Notes: generated by a model from the letters alone, not told the origin. Counted from the first letter of the stretch, positions 35,042 to 43,303 are shown. The stretch: 64,000 bases of DNA from Zoogloea dura (GCF_012927165.1 NZ_JABBGA010000019.1:42919-106918), one strand, 5' to 3'. Made by a program: numbers and translations.

Positions 35042-36367
35042 TCAGGCGCGCGCCATCCGCCGGGCCGCGGCGGGCCGGGCGTCCACCCGCGAGATGGCGA
35101 TGGCGGCGACGAGGGCCGGAAGCGCGATGGCGATGAAGTTCATCTCCAGCGGCAGGGCCAGGCTCACCAGGAGGCCGATCAGGATCGGCGCGATGATGGC
35201 GCCGACCCGCCCGATACCGAGCGCCCAGCCGAGCCCGGTGGCGCGGATCGCCATCGGATAGAACTGGCCGGTGCAGGCATGGGTGACCGTCTGGGTGCCG
35301 ATCGTGGTGGCGCCGGCGAGACCCACCATGACATACAGCAGGGCCGTGGGCAGGGGCTGCCCGAGCAGGGAGATGGAGGCGAAGGCCAGCAGGCACATCA
35401 CGACCAGCACGTGCTTGATGCGGAAGCGGTCCGCCAGCCAGCCGCCGCCGAGGGCGCCGACGATCGACCCGAGGTTCAGCACCATCACGAAAGTCATCGC
35501 CGAGCCCAGGCTGTGCCCGGCGTTTGCCATCAGCTTGGTGAGCCAGGTGCTGAGGGCATAGACCATGAACAGGCACATGAAGTAGGTCGTCCACAGCATG
35601 AGCGTGCCCATGCCCCGGCCTTCCGAGAACAGCTGCTGCACCGGGGCCTGGCCGGACGGGCCGGCGTCCGCCAGCGCGAAGCTGGCCGACGGCGCGGGCG
35701 GGTTGGCCGGGTCGAGGCGGGCGGCGATCGAGCGCAGCGCATCCAGCCGGCCGCTGCGCAGCAGGTAGGGCATGGACTCGGGCAGGCTGCGCAGGATGAA
35801 GGGGATCAGCACGATGGGCGCGAGTCCGGCGTAGAACACCGACTGCCAGCCGTGCTCGGCGATCATCTCCTTGCCCAGCCAGGCGGCGAGGATGCCACCC
35901 ACGGCATAGCCGCACATCATCAGGGTGATCAGCGTGGCCCGCATGCGGCGCGGTGCGTACTCGCTCATCTCGGCGATGACGTTGGGCATCACCCCGCCTA
36001 TCCCCAGCCCGGCCAGGAAACGCATGGCGCCAAAGCTGACGGGGTCGCCGGCGAGGCCGGCGGCGGCGGTGAACACGCTGAAGAGAACCAGGCACATCAC
36101 GATCACACCGCGGCGGCCGATGCGGTCGGACAGGGTGCCGAGGAAGATCGCGCCGAAGCTCATGCCGAACAGGGCCGAGCTGGCCATGAAGCCGGCCTGG
36201 GTGGGGCTCACCCCCATGTCCTTCATGATGGCCGGCATGGCCACCCCGGCGACGGCCAGGTCGTAGCCGTCGAAGACGATGATGAGTGCGCACCAGAACA
36301 GGACCAGTGCGTGGAAACGGTTGAATTTCGCCTCGTCGGCGAGCTTTTGAATATCGATCGGGGGCAT
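35042..36367 (-). CDS. MFS aromatic-acid:H+ symporter (AAHS family)
   Basis: A 441-aa, 12-TM transporter. AAHS marks: FDGYDLAVAGVAMP in TM1, the GTLSDRIGRR loop 2-3 motif, RFLAGLGIGGVMPN in TM4, and GGGWLADRF in loop 8-9. This family (PcaK, BenK, MhpT and similar) imports aromatic acids. It follows the aldolase-like gene by 123 bp on the same strand, so it probably imports the substrate of the ring-cleavage pair upstream. It is closely similar in pattern to the second AAHS gene at 56-57.4 kb. Confidence 0.92.
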   Translation of the reverse strand: MPPIDIQKLADEAKFNRFHALVLFWCALIIVFDGYDLAVAGVAMPAIMKDMGVSPTQAGFMASSALFGMSFGAIFLGTLSDRIGRRGVIVMCLVLFSVFTAAAGLAGDPVSFGAMRFLAGLGIGGVMPNVIAEMSEYAPRRMRATLITLMMCGYAVGGILAAWLGKEMIAEHGWQSVFYAGLAPIVLIPFILRSLPESMPYLLRSGRLDALRSIAARLDPANPPAPSASFALADAGPSGQAPVQQLFSEGRGMGTLMLWTTYFMCLFMVYALSTWLTKLMANAGHSLGSAMTFVMVLNLGSIVGALGGGWLADRFRIKHVLVVMCLLAFASISLLGQPLPTALLYVMVGLAGATTIGTQTVTHACTGQFYPMAIRATGLGWALGIGRVGAIIAPILIGLLVSLALPLEMNFIAIALPALVAAIAISRVDARPAAARRMARA

Positions 36368-36490
36368 CTTTGAGCTCGTGATAGTCAGGTTTGCGGGCGT
36401 GCGTCTCCCACCGCGGCGGGGTGGGGAGCGTCCTGCCCGCGCAAGGATGGAGCGCGGGCCTTGCGTGGAGCGGGGCCTCCGGGGGCCGGG

Positions 36491-37183
36491 TCAGGCCTCC
36501 GGGTCGTCCCGGGTCAAGAACTCCCAGACCCGTTCGGCGATGCGGCCCTGCCAGGTGGCGCGGACAGCGGCCTCCTCACCGAGGATCAGGTGGCTGCCTT
36601 CGGCCTGGCCGGCGGCGAGGACCGCCAGTTCGACCCGCGCCGCATCCTCAAGGAACCAGGCCAGCGCCAGGGCCTGCTCCGGTGAGCTGCCGGCGGTGAC
36701 CGCTCCGTTCACGTTGAGCACGATGGCCGGCGCCGCGCCCATCAGTGTGGCGACCGCCACCGCGGACGGGTCGTCGCGGATCAGCGCCGAACTCGTCCAG
36801 AAGGGCACGCCGGGGGCGAAGTAGGCGCCATTGCCATGACGCGGGCGGGGCGTCCGGCCCATCGCCGCCAGGGCGGTCACGCTGGGCGAGATGAAGCGGC
36901 ACACCGCCTGCACCTCGCTGCGCAGCGCATAGACCTGTTGGTGCAGGCGGACCTCGCCGAGCACGCCTTCGGGCAGCGGACCGGCCACCGGCACCACGCT
37001 GCCGGGCTCGTCCGCGGCGATCAGCGCCATTGGTCGCGGCGCGCAGACCAGGAAGTGGTCCGCGTCCAGGCGCAGGCTGCAGTGGCCGAAGGGGCCGCTG
37101 AGCCCGCTGCGCCCCAGGGCCCGGGCCATCCGGCGCAGCGTGCGCTGGGCGTCCAGGGAGGCGGTGGGGTGATGGCCGCTCAT
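36491..37183 (-). CDS. Class II aldolase/adducin-fold protein, candidate ring-cleavage-product decarboxylase
   Basis: A 230-aa protein with the class II aldolase outline: GPFGHCSLRL, LHQQVYALRSEVQAV, and the C-terminal helix ALAWFLEDAARVEL. The three zinc His of standard members appear replaced (AVCRFISPSV where HxH is usual; NVNGAV where HG is usual), so it may not bind zinc. Its ATG overlaps the extradiol dioxygenase stop by 4 bp. In the cumate operon and 2,3-dihydroxybenzoate pathways an enzyme at this step removes the ring carboxylate after cleavage (CmtD/DhbB); that role is inferred here. Confidence 0.75.
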   Translation of the reverse strand: MSGHHPTASLDAQRTLRRMARALGRSGLSGPFGHCSLRLDADHFLVCAPRPMALIAADEPGSVVPVAGPLPEGVLGEVRLHQQVYALRSEVQAVCRFISPSVTALAAMGRTPRPRHGNGAYFAPGVPFWTSSALIRDDPSAVAVATLMGAAPAIVLNVNGAVTAGSSPEQALALAWFLEDAARVELAVLAAGQAEGSHLILGEEAAVRATWQGRIAERVWEFLTRDDPEA

Positions 37184-38040
37184 TCCTTGAACTCGGCGAT
37201 GTCGGGCTTGGAGCCCCACATGCAGAAGGACGTGGGGTGCAGCGGAAACTGGCGGGGCTTGTAGGCCGACAGGTCGCCGATGATGGTCCGGTCGCTGTTG
37301 GAGTATTCGAAGATCATGCCGTCCGGGCCTTCGAAATACAGGAAGTTGCCGCCGGAGGTCGGGTGGCGCCCCGGCCCGAAGACGATGCGGATCTTCTTTT
37401 CGTTGAGGAAATACCAGGCGCGCATGATGTCGTCGATCTCGGCGACCTGGTGGTTGATGTGCTGGATGCCTTTGCGCTTGGCGGCGAAAAGGGCCATCTG
37501 GTGGTGGCGCGCGTTGACCCGCAGCAGCGGGCAGGGGCCGATCCAGTCGCTCACCAGGGTGTTGAAATTGCTCAGCCAGAAGGCCTGGTCGCGGACCGGA
37601 TCGGTGGAGCACAGGCCCACGTGACCGAAACCCAGGATGCCGGCGTCGCGGGTCGGGAAGTAGCGCCGGCCGGCCTCATGCGGGCGTGCCACCAGTTCGA
37701 TGCGGTTGCCGGTGGGGTCGAGAAACCACATGAAGGCTTCCACGTGGCGGTCGGCAGCCTCGGCCTCGCTGCCCATCCCGCAAGGCACGTCGGCGGCACG
37801 CAGTTGCTCGTGGGCGGCACCCAGGGTGGACCAGTCCTTGAGCTCGAAGGCGATCACCTGTTCGGCGGGGTCGCCGAGGAAATAGGCCAGGGTGTGATGG
37901 CGGCTGTCGCTCTTCAGGTACAGCCGGTCGCTGCTGCGCTCCACCTTCTGCAGGCCGATGATGTCGGTGGCGTACCTCTCCGCCGCATCCAGGTCGCGGG
38001 TGCCCAGGCGGGCGTAATGAATGTCCCGAACTTCGATCAT
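37180..38040 (-). CDS. Two-domain extradiol dioxygenase (type I, VOC)
   Basis: 286 aa from ATG 38040 (AAGGAGAC upstream). Two VOC domains; the C-terminal one has the iron ligands His (GFGHVGLCS), His (QHINHQV) and Glu (MIFEYS), so it should be active. It is of the BphC/CmtC type, not the catechol 2,3-dioxygenase type at 60.5 kb. Coupling to an aldolase-fold decarboxylase and an aromatic-acid importer suggests a carboxylated catechol, such as 2,3-dihydroxybenzoate or a homologue, cleaved at the 3,4 bond. The specificity is inference. Confidence 0.85.
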   Translation of the reverse strand: MIEVRDIHYARLGTRDLDAAERYATDIIGLQKVERSSDRLYLKSDSRHHTLAYFLGDPAEQVIAFELKDWSTLGAAHEQLRAADVPCGMGSEAEAADRHVEAFMWFLDPTGNRIELVARPHEAGRRYFPTRDAGILGFGHVGLCSTDPVRDQAFWLSNFNTLVSDWIGPCPLLRVNARHHQMALFAAKRKGIQHINHQVAEIDDIMRAWYFLNEKKIRIVFGPGRHPTSGGNFLYFEGPDGMIFEYSNSDRTIIGDLSAYKPRQFPLHPTSFCMWGSKPDIAEFKE

Positions 38041-38081
38041 TGCGTGTCTCCTTGTTGGTCTGGTCTGTAAATCTCGGCGCA

Positions 38082-38098
38082 TATCGAAAATCTCGATA
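38082..38098. promoter_or_regulatory. LysR-type box 1
   Basis: A perfect dyad TATCGA-N5-TCGATA containing a T-N11-A core, about 42-58 bp upstream of the dioxygenase start. A likely binding site of the divergent LysR regulator. Confidence 0.6.
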
Positions 38099-38137
38099 AG
38101 ACTGGGCTGAGTTTAGGAAGCACGGAACATTCATACA

Positions 38138-38154
38138 AATCATGATTTATGATT
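38138..38154. promoter_or_regulatory. LysR-type box 2
   Basis: A perfect dyad AATCAT-N5-ATGATT within the larger, imperfect repeat ATACAA...TTGTAT. It lies 39-55 bp upstream of the LysR gene and 56 bp centre-to-centre from box 1, matching the usual recognition/activation site arrangement. Confidence 0.6.
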
Positions 38155-38192
38155 GTTTGTATTTCTCATGTAAATGATGCTGCGGGGGTGGA

Positions 38193-39119
38193 ATGAGCAT
38201 GCGGCCGGATCTGCTGGACCTCAACCTGCTGCGCGTGCTGCGCACCGTGTATGCCACGCGCAATGTCACCAAGGCGGCGCAGGCGCTGTTCACGACCCAG
38301 TCGGCGGTGAGCAATGCCCTGCGCCGGCTGCGTGAGCGGCTGGACGACCCCTTGTTCATCCGTGGCGCGGACGGCATGGTGCCGACGGCCCTGGTGCAGG
38401 CGCTGATCGGTCCCATCGAAAGCGGGCTGGGCGGCATCGAGGCGGCCCTGCGCGACACCCGGGCCTTCGACCCGCGTACCTCAGACCGGCTGTTCCGGCT
38501 GCTGGGCAACGATCTGGCGCAGATGGTCTTCGTGCCGCCGCTGCTGCGGCACCTGGCGGGGGTGGCGCCAGACATCCGGCTCGAGACGGTGGACTGCCCG
38601 CTGGAAGAGGCTCGGCATGCCATGAGCGAGGGGATGATCGACCTGGCGGTGGGCAACTGGCCGGAGATCGGCAGCGACTATCGTCGCCACGATCTGTTCA
38701 CCGAGACCTTCGTGGTGCTGATGAGCCAGTCCAACCCCTTGGCGGAAGGGGCGCTGACGGTCAGCGATTACCTGGCCGCCCGGCATGTGGATTACCGGCC
38801 CGGTGGTGACAGCTACCCGGTGCTGATGCGGGCGCTGGACAGCCTGCTGCTGGAGCGTAATGCCGGCCGGCACATCGTGTTCACCGCCAAGCACGGGCTC
38901 GGCCTGGCCTCGGTGATCGCCGATACGGACATGCTGCTGACCATTCCGGGGCGGCTGGCGGCGTCCATGACGGCACGCATCGATGCGTTGGTGGCCAGGC
39001 CTTTTCCCTACCCGACCCCGCCCTTCACGATCTCGGCCCAGTGGCATGTGCGCTCGGACCACGATCCGGCGGTGTGCTGGTTTCGCGAGCAGCTCGTGCT
39101 GCTTTTCTCCGACGGCTGA
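38193..39119 (+). CDS. LysR-family regulator (NahR/NodD-like)
   Basis: A 308-aa protein. N-terminal HTH (LDLNLLRVLRTVYATRNVTKAAQALFTTQSAVSNAL), starting DLLDLNLL as in the NahR/NodD subgroup that responds to aromatic effectors, and a periplasmic-binding-fold effector domain. Divergent from the extradiol dioxygenase operon with two dyads between, so it most likely activates it when the aromatic substrate is present. A second ATG two codons in is an alternative start. Confidence 0.88.
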   Translation: MSMRPDLLDLNLLRVLRTVYATRNVTKAAQALFTTQSAVSNALRRLRERLDDPLFIRGADGMVPTALVQALIGPIESGLGGIEAALRDTRAFDPRTSDRLFRLLGNDLAQMVFVPPLLRHLAGVAPDIRLETVDCPLEEARHAMSEGMIDLAVGNWPEIGSDYRRHDLFTETFVVLMSQSNPLAEGALTVSDYLAARHVDYRPGGDSYPVLMRALDSLLLERNAGRHIVFTAKHGLGLASVIADTDMLLTIPGRLAASMTARIDALVARPFPYPTPPFTISAQWHVRSDHDPAVCWFREQLVLLFSDG

Positions 39120-39147
39120 GGGGGTTCTGGAGGGCGCCGGGCAGGGC

Positions 39148-39549
39148 TCAGAAGAGCTGCCGGATTTCCTCGAAATGCGCGTCCACCAGGGTGCTGCGGC
39201 CATCGAAGACCAGCTGCAGGATCACGTCGCTGTGGCCGCCGAGCAGGCCTTCCGGCTTGCCCATGATCTTGCCGAACACGCAGGGCCCGCCACGCGGGCG
39301 CAGCTGGCTGACGTTGGGGCTGCGCTCGACCAGCGCCATGCATTCGGCGTCGGTCTTGACCGAGAAGGTGGTGCCGTGCGCCGTCAGCCGCTGGCGGGCG
39401 TCGTCGAGGGACATGCCGGGCGTGAACTCGGCGCTCATCTGCTCGGGCAGGGGGTTGGGGGGCAGGCTGCAGGCGCCCAAGAGCAGGCAGCACGCCAGAG
39501 CGGGCAGGAGGGAACGGCGGATCGAGGGGAGCGACGGGACGAGATGCAT
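39148..39549 (-). CDS. Small hypothetical lipoprotein
   Basis: 133 aa from ATG 39549 with a signal peptide and a lipobox LLLGACS (Cys about 26). The mature domain (SLDDARQRLTAHGT..., with two further Cys and CVFGKIMG) resembles small envelope lipoproteins of the SmpA/OmlA-like or DUF type, but I cannot assign a family. It is convergent with the LysR gene and probably monocistronic. Confidence 0.7.
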   Translation of the reverse strand: MHLVPSLPSIRRSLLPALACCLLLGACSLPPNPLPEQMSAEFTPGMSLDDARQRLTAHGTTFSVKTDAECMALVERSPNVSQLRPRGGPCVFGKIMGKPEGLLGGHSDVILQLVFDGRSTLVDAHFEEIRQLF

Positions 39550-39619
39550 GGCAGTTGTCTGCGGGGAGGATTGCCTGACGGTGGGGCGCAAGTATCCCAC
39601 GGGCAATCGATGCCCGGGG

Positions 39620-41521
39620 TCAGGTGTCGGGCGAGGCCTGCCTGAGCTTGCGATACAGGGTGGTGCGGGTGATGCCCAGTTCTCGCGCCGCGGCCGAGAT
39701 GTTGCCATTGTGGCGGGCCACCGTGTCTTCCACCAGGCGGCTTTCGGCGGCACGCAGGCTCTGGTTGCGCGGGCGGCCCGGCGACAGGTCTGGTTCGTCG
39801 GTCAGGTCCTGGGGCAGGTGCCCGGGCGTGAGGGTGTCCTCGTCGGGGCCCAGCATGGCGGCGGCGAGGCGCAGCGCATTCTTGAGCTGGCGGATGTTGC
39901 CCGGCCAGGGATGGCGGCGGATCAGATCAAGGGCCGAGGCAGAGATGCGGATCGGCCGGCCCGGCGATTCGTCGTGGAGCAGGCGGCGGGCCAGGGACTC
40001 GATGTCGGCCCGCTCGCGCAGCGGCGGCAGGTGGAGGCTCATGGCCGACAGGCGGAAATACAGGTCGGGGCGGAATTCGCCGCTCTCGCACAGCATTTTC
40101 AGTGAGTGGTGGCTGGCGCAGATCAGCGACAGGTTGAGTTCTTCTTCCGGTCCGCCGCCCAGCGGTGTGACCCGCCGCGTTTCGAGAACCCGCAGCAGCA
40201 CGGCCTGGAGCTTGAGCGGCATGTCGCCGATCTCATCGAGGAAGAGGGTGCCGCCGTGGGCTTCGCGCAACTTGCCGCGGGCGCCTTCGCCGCGCGCTCC
40301 GGTGTAGGCTCCGGCCGAGTAGCCGAACAGCTCCGCCTCGATCAGCGGGGCGGGGATGGCCGCGCAGTTGATGGCCACGAAGGGGCCGTCCCGGCGTGGG
40401 CCGCTGTTGTGACAGGCCTGGGCGAAGACTTCCTTGCCGGTGCCGGTCTCGCCCTGGATCAGCAGCGGAATGTCGAGGCCCAGGATGCGGCGGGCGCGCC
40501 GGATGGCGTGGGTGACGGCTGCGTCGCCCAGGTCCAGGTCGTCCAGGGTGGGTTGCGGCGGACGGGCGCTGGCTGCCGCTTCGCGCGTCGACACCGGGCG
40601 TACCCGTTGCAGGTCGCTGACCAGGACGTGGGCCACGAACTCGCGGCCGCGATGGCTGCGCAGCTTGGTGGGGCGTGCGCTGCTCTGCAGGGCATGGTCG
40701 AGCACGGTGTTCCAGCGGGTCTCGAAGATGTCCCAGTAGGCGGGGCGACTGAGGCGCGTGTCGCCGGTGCCCAGCAGCCGCTCGGCCCGGCGGTTGCAGG
40801 CCAGGAATCCGCCGGCTTCGTCGAACACGGCGAGGCCTTCAAGGGGCGAGGCGAGGGCTTCCGGCTGGTGGTGAAAGCGGATCACCACAGCGGCATCGGC
40901 AATGGTCTCGATGAGGCGGTTCTCGATGATCTCGACGGTGGTCTGCAGCAGGGCCTGGGCGTGCGTCTGGGTGGGGCGGGCGCTGGTGGAGACATCGAGA
41001 ATGCCGAGCACGCCGCCGGTGGGGGCGTGGATGGGGGTGGCGATGCAGGTCAGGAACCGGTTGCGTTCCAGGTAGTGCTGCTCGCCGAACACCGCAACCG
41101 GGCGCTGTTCTGCAAGGGCGGTGCCGATGGCGTTGGTGCCCATCACCGCTTCGGACCACGATTGGCCTGGGTGCAGGGAGACCCGTGCGGCCTTCTCGAG
41201 GAAGTCGGAGTCACCCACCGAGCGCAGGATGGTGCCGCTGTTGTCGGTGAGCAGGATGGTGGATGAGCTGCGGGCGATCTGCTGGTGCAGATGCTCCATG
41301 ATGGGCTGGGCGTAGGCGACCAGCCGGGCGTTGGCTTCGAGGCGGTCCGACAGGCAGGCGGCCGGGAGCCGCGCCTCCGGATTCTGTTCGTCGGGGCGCA
41401 GGCCGCTGGCAACACTCCGTTCCCAGGAGCGCAAGATGGCTTCCTGGGGCGGGATCGGAGTGGAAAAGTCCTTGTCTTTCACCCGCGTATCCCAGCAGGA
41501 AACATGCCCGTGGCGTGTCAC
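39620..41521 (-). CDS. Sigma-54-dependent activator, AcoR family (1)
   Basis: A 633-aa protein. N-terminal GAF sensor (about 65-215, with GTNAIGTALAE typical of AcoR-type proteins), a PAS-like segment (about 225-300), an AAA+ domain with Walker A GETGTGKE, the sigma-54 contact loop as GAYTGA (Tyr instead of the usual Phe, a substitution seen in some active family members), Walker B GGTLFLDEIGDM, and a C-terminal Fis HTH (GNISAAARELGITRTTLYRKL). It is divergent from a cytochrome c gene that has a sigma-54-like promoter; AcoR-type proteins sense alcohol/ketone metabolites. Confidence 0.9.
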   Translation of the reverse strand: MTRHGHVSCWDTRVKDKDFSTPIPPQEAILRSWERSVASGLRPDEQNPEARLPAACLSDRLEANARLVAYAQPIMEHLHQQIARSSSTILLTDNSGTILRSVGDSDFLEKAARVSLHPGQSWSEAVMGTNAIGTALAEQRPVAVFGEQHYLERNRFLTCIATPIHAPTGGVLGILDVSTSARPTQTHAQALLQTTVEIIENRLIETIADAAVVIRFHHQPEALASPLEGLAVFDEAGGFLACNRRAERLLGTGDTRLSRPAYWDIFETRWNTVLDHALQSSARPTKLRSHRGREFVAHVLVSDLQRVRPVSTREAAASARPPQPTLDDLDLGDAAVTHAIRRARRILGLDIPLLIQGETGTGKEVFAQACHNSGPRRDGPFVAINCAAIPAPLIEAELFGYSAGAYTGARGEGARGKLREAHGGTLFLDEIGDMPLKLQAVLLRVLETRRVTPLGGGPEEELNLSLICASHHSLKMLCESGEFRPDLYFRLSAMSLHLPPLRERADIESLARRLLHDESPGRPIRISASALDLIRRHPWPGNIRQLKNALRLAAAMLGPDEDTLTPGHLPQDLTDEPDLSPGRPRNQSLRAAESRLVEDTVARHNGNISAAARELGITRTTLYRKLRQASPDT

Positions 41522-41681
41522 CTGTCCGAGGAGGGCTGCAGGGTGGCGGTTTGGTGGTGGTTTGACAGTGGTTTGGCGGGGTGGCGCCCGTTTTCAGCGT
41601 AATTCCGGGCAGGGATGGGGCTCGCTGGCGGGGCAGGCCGGGGTGGTGGGGTGCCCGTTGTGGTGCAACCGGCGTAACGCA

Positions 41682-41697
41682 ATGGAGCAGGTGTTCA
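41682..41697 (+). promoter_or_regulatory. Candidate upstream activating sequence
   Basis: ATGGAGCAGGTGTTCA, 100 bp upstream of the -24 element of the cytochrome c promoter, a normal enhancer distance. Related copies occur in the palindrome at 42278-42306 and at 42335-42350 (ATGGTGCAGGTGTTCC). Confidence 0.4.
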
Positions 41698-41796
41698 AGG
41701 GCTGAGCAGCGCAGCTGGCCTGCTGTGGCTTTCGCAACGGCCGGGGGCTCGGTTCAAGTCGCTGTCCGGAAAGGTTTTTCCTATTGTGATGAGGGG

Positions 41797-41812
41797 GTGC
41801 ACGGTTTTTGCT
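41797..41812 (+). promoter_or_regulatory. Candidate sigma-54 promoter of cytochrome c gene
   Basis: GTGCACGGTTTTTGCT: 14 of 16 consensus positions with the -12 TTGCT intact, but T replaces the first G of the invariant -24 GG. About 100 bp upstream of the ATG at 41914. Confidence 0.45.
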
Positions 41813-41913
41813 GATAGGAAGGTGCAAGGCGGTTTTCGGGCGGCCCTGTGCCGTCCGGTTTTTTTCTCCGCTGTCGCCCACAAGATCAATCTGTAAAAAG
41901 GAGGAGTCGATTC

Positions 41914-42228
41914 ATGAAAATTACCCGGTTTGTCTGCGCAATCGCGCTGGGGATGGTTGCGATGTCGCCGGTTCAGGCGTCGGAAGAGATCATCAAGAAG
42001 GCCCGCTGCGTCGCCTGTCACACGGTGGACCAAAAGCGTGTCGGTCCGGCCTACAAGGAAGTCGCGGCCAAGTACAAGGGGCAGGCGGATGCGGTTGCGG
42101 TGCTCAGCGCCAAGGTCCGCAATGGCGGGACGGGCACCTGGGGGCAGATCCCGATGCCTCCCAACGGGACGGACAAGATCAGCGATGCTGATCTGAAGGC
42201 GGCTGTCGAGTGGATTCTGAAGCTCTGA
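41914..42228 (+). CDS. Cytochrome c551-like protein
   Basis: 104 aa from ATG 41914 (AAAAGGAGGAG upstream). A signal peptide is cleaved near VQASE; heme motif CVACH at about residues 32-36; axial Met in QIPMPPN; C-terminal helix AAVEWILKL. Size and pattern match cytochrome c551/c552 carriers. Flanking activators and quinoprotein-associated genes suggest it carries electrons from alcohol oxidation. Confidence 0.9.
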   Translation: MKITRFVCAIALGMVAMSPVQASEEIIKKARCVACHTVDQKRVGPAYKEVAAKYKGQADAVAVLSAKVRNGGTGTWGQIPMPPNGTDKISDADLKAAVEWILKL

Positions 42229-42277
42229 GGTGGTGCGTGCCGGCGGGGGTGTGTTGCCGGCAGATTTGAAGCTGCTC

Positions 42278-42306
42278 CACACCTGCTCCATCATGGAGCA
42301 GGTGTG
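42278..42306. repeat. 29-bp perfect palindrome between convergent genes
   Basis: Arms CACACCTGCTCCAT and ATGGAGCAGGTGTG, 14 bp each around one C. It lies between the convergent cytochrome c and beta-propeller genes with no T-run, so it is either a bidirectional terminator-like hairpin or a double copy of the motif seen at 41682. Confidence 0.65.
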
Positions 42307-42354
42307 TCAGGGTGGTGCAGTTCAAGTGTTGCAGATGGTGCAGGTGTTCCGTGT

Positions 42355-43299
42355 TCAGCGGATGACGACGCCCCAGGGCAACTCGCCCACGGGGATTTCA
42401 GTCTTCACTTCAAGGCTTGTTGTATCGATCACGCTGACGCTGTTGGAGCGTCCGTTGGCGACGTAGAGCTTGCTGCCGTCCGGGGTGACGGCCATGTTCC
42501 ACGGGCGCTTGCCGACCGGGATGGTGGCTTCCACCTGGTTGTCGGCGGTACGGATGACGCTCACGGTGCCGTCTTTGCCATTGGAGACATAGGCCCGGCT
42601 GCCGTCGGGCGCCATGGCGATCCCGTTCGAGAAGGTGCCGGCCTTGATCTCGGCGATCACTTTGCGGCTCGCCATGTCGATGGCGTACACGGTGCTCACC
42701 AGTTCGCAGGCCACGTAGGCGCGGCTGCCGTCGGGGGTGAAGCCGATGCCGCGCGGCCGCTTGCCCACCGGGATGCTGCCCACCTGGCGGCGGGCCTTCA
42801 CGTCGATCAGGTCGACCTGTTCGGCGTTCTCGGCGCTGACCAGCAGCCAGCGGCCGTCCGGGCTGAACACGGCGTGCTCCGGGTTTTCGCCGCTGACGCG
42901 GATCTCGGCCAGCTTGCGGTGGGTCCGGGCGTTCAGGATGGCCACGCTGTTGGACTCTTCCACGGCGGCGGCGATCAGCTTGTCGTCTGCCGAGATGCTG
43001 ACGCCCTCGGGCGACTCGCCGAGGGGGATCCGCTTCATTTCGCGGCCCTTGGCGATGTCGATCACGGCCAGGCCGTTGCTCGGCGCTTCGCTGATGAAGA
43101 GCTGCTTGCCATTGGTGGCGATCCCGCGGGGGCGCTGGCCGCCCGGCAGGGTTGCCGTGATGGTGTCGGTGGCCGTGTCGATGACCGTCACGGAGGCGGA
43201 TTTCTCGTTGGGCACATAGGCGAAGGGCGCGGCCAGGGCGCCCGTCGAGAGTGCCGCGAGGATGGCGGCGAAGCCTGCCTTGATGGGCGTGCGGATCAT
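42355..43299 (-). CDS. Quinoprotein-associated YVTN beta-propeller protein
   Basis: 314 aa from ATG 43299 with a signal peptide (cleavage near ALAAP). Seven-bladed YVTN-type repeats are regular: FAYVPNEKSASVTVIDTAT, VAILNARTHRKLAEI, RAYVSNGKDGTVSVI, KLYVANGRSNSVSVIDT. It matches the family annotated as PQQ-dependent catabolism-associated beta-propeller proteins, often near quinoprotein dehydrogenases; the molecular role is unknown. It starts 4 bp after the stop of the upstream binding-protein gene; an ATG at 43335 would overlap it. Confidence 0.87.
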   Translation of the reverse strand: MIRTPIKAGFAAILAALSTGALAAPFAYVPNEKSASVTVIDTATDTITATLPGGQRPRGIATNGKQLFISEAPSNGLAVIDIAKGREMKRIPLGESPEGVSISADDKLIAAAVEESNSVAILNARTHRKLAEIRVSGENPEHAVFSPDGRWLLVSAENAEQVDLIDVKARRQVGSIPVGKRPRGIGFTPDGSRAYVACELVSTVYAIDMASRKVIAEIKAGTFSNGIAMAPDGSRAYVSNGKDGTVSVIRTADNQVEATIPVGKRPWNMAVTPDGSKLYVANGRSNSVSVIDTTSLEVKTEIPVGELPWGVVIR

Positions 43300-43303
43300 G
43301 GCT

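Larger units (their letters stand above)
41522..41913. other. 392-bp divergent control region
   Basis: Between activator 1 (minus) and a cytochrome c gene (plus). It holds one copy of an ATGGAGCAGGTGT motif (41682-41697) and a sigma-54-like promoter (41797-41812). Nothing else is seen. Confidence 0.5.

Noticed and set aside
41700..41760. Other GG/GC pairs resembling sigma-54 promoters near 41715-41745
   Set aside because: Spacing between GG and GC is 9 or 13 instead of 10, and flanking bases do not match.
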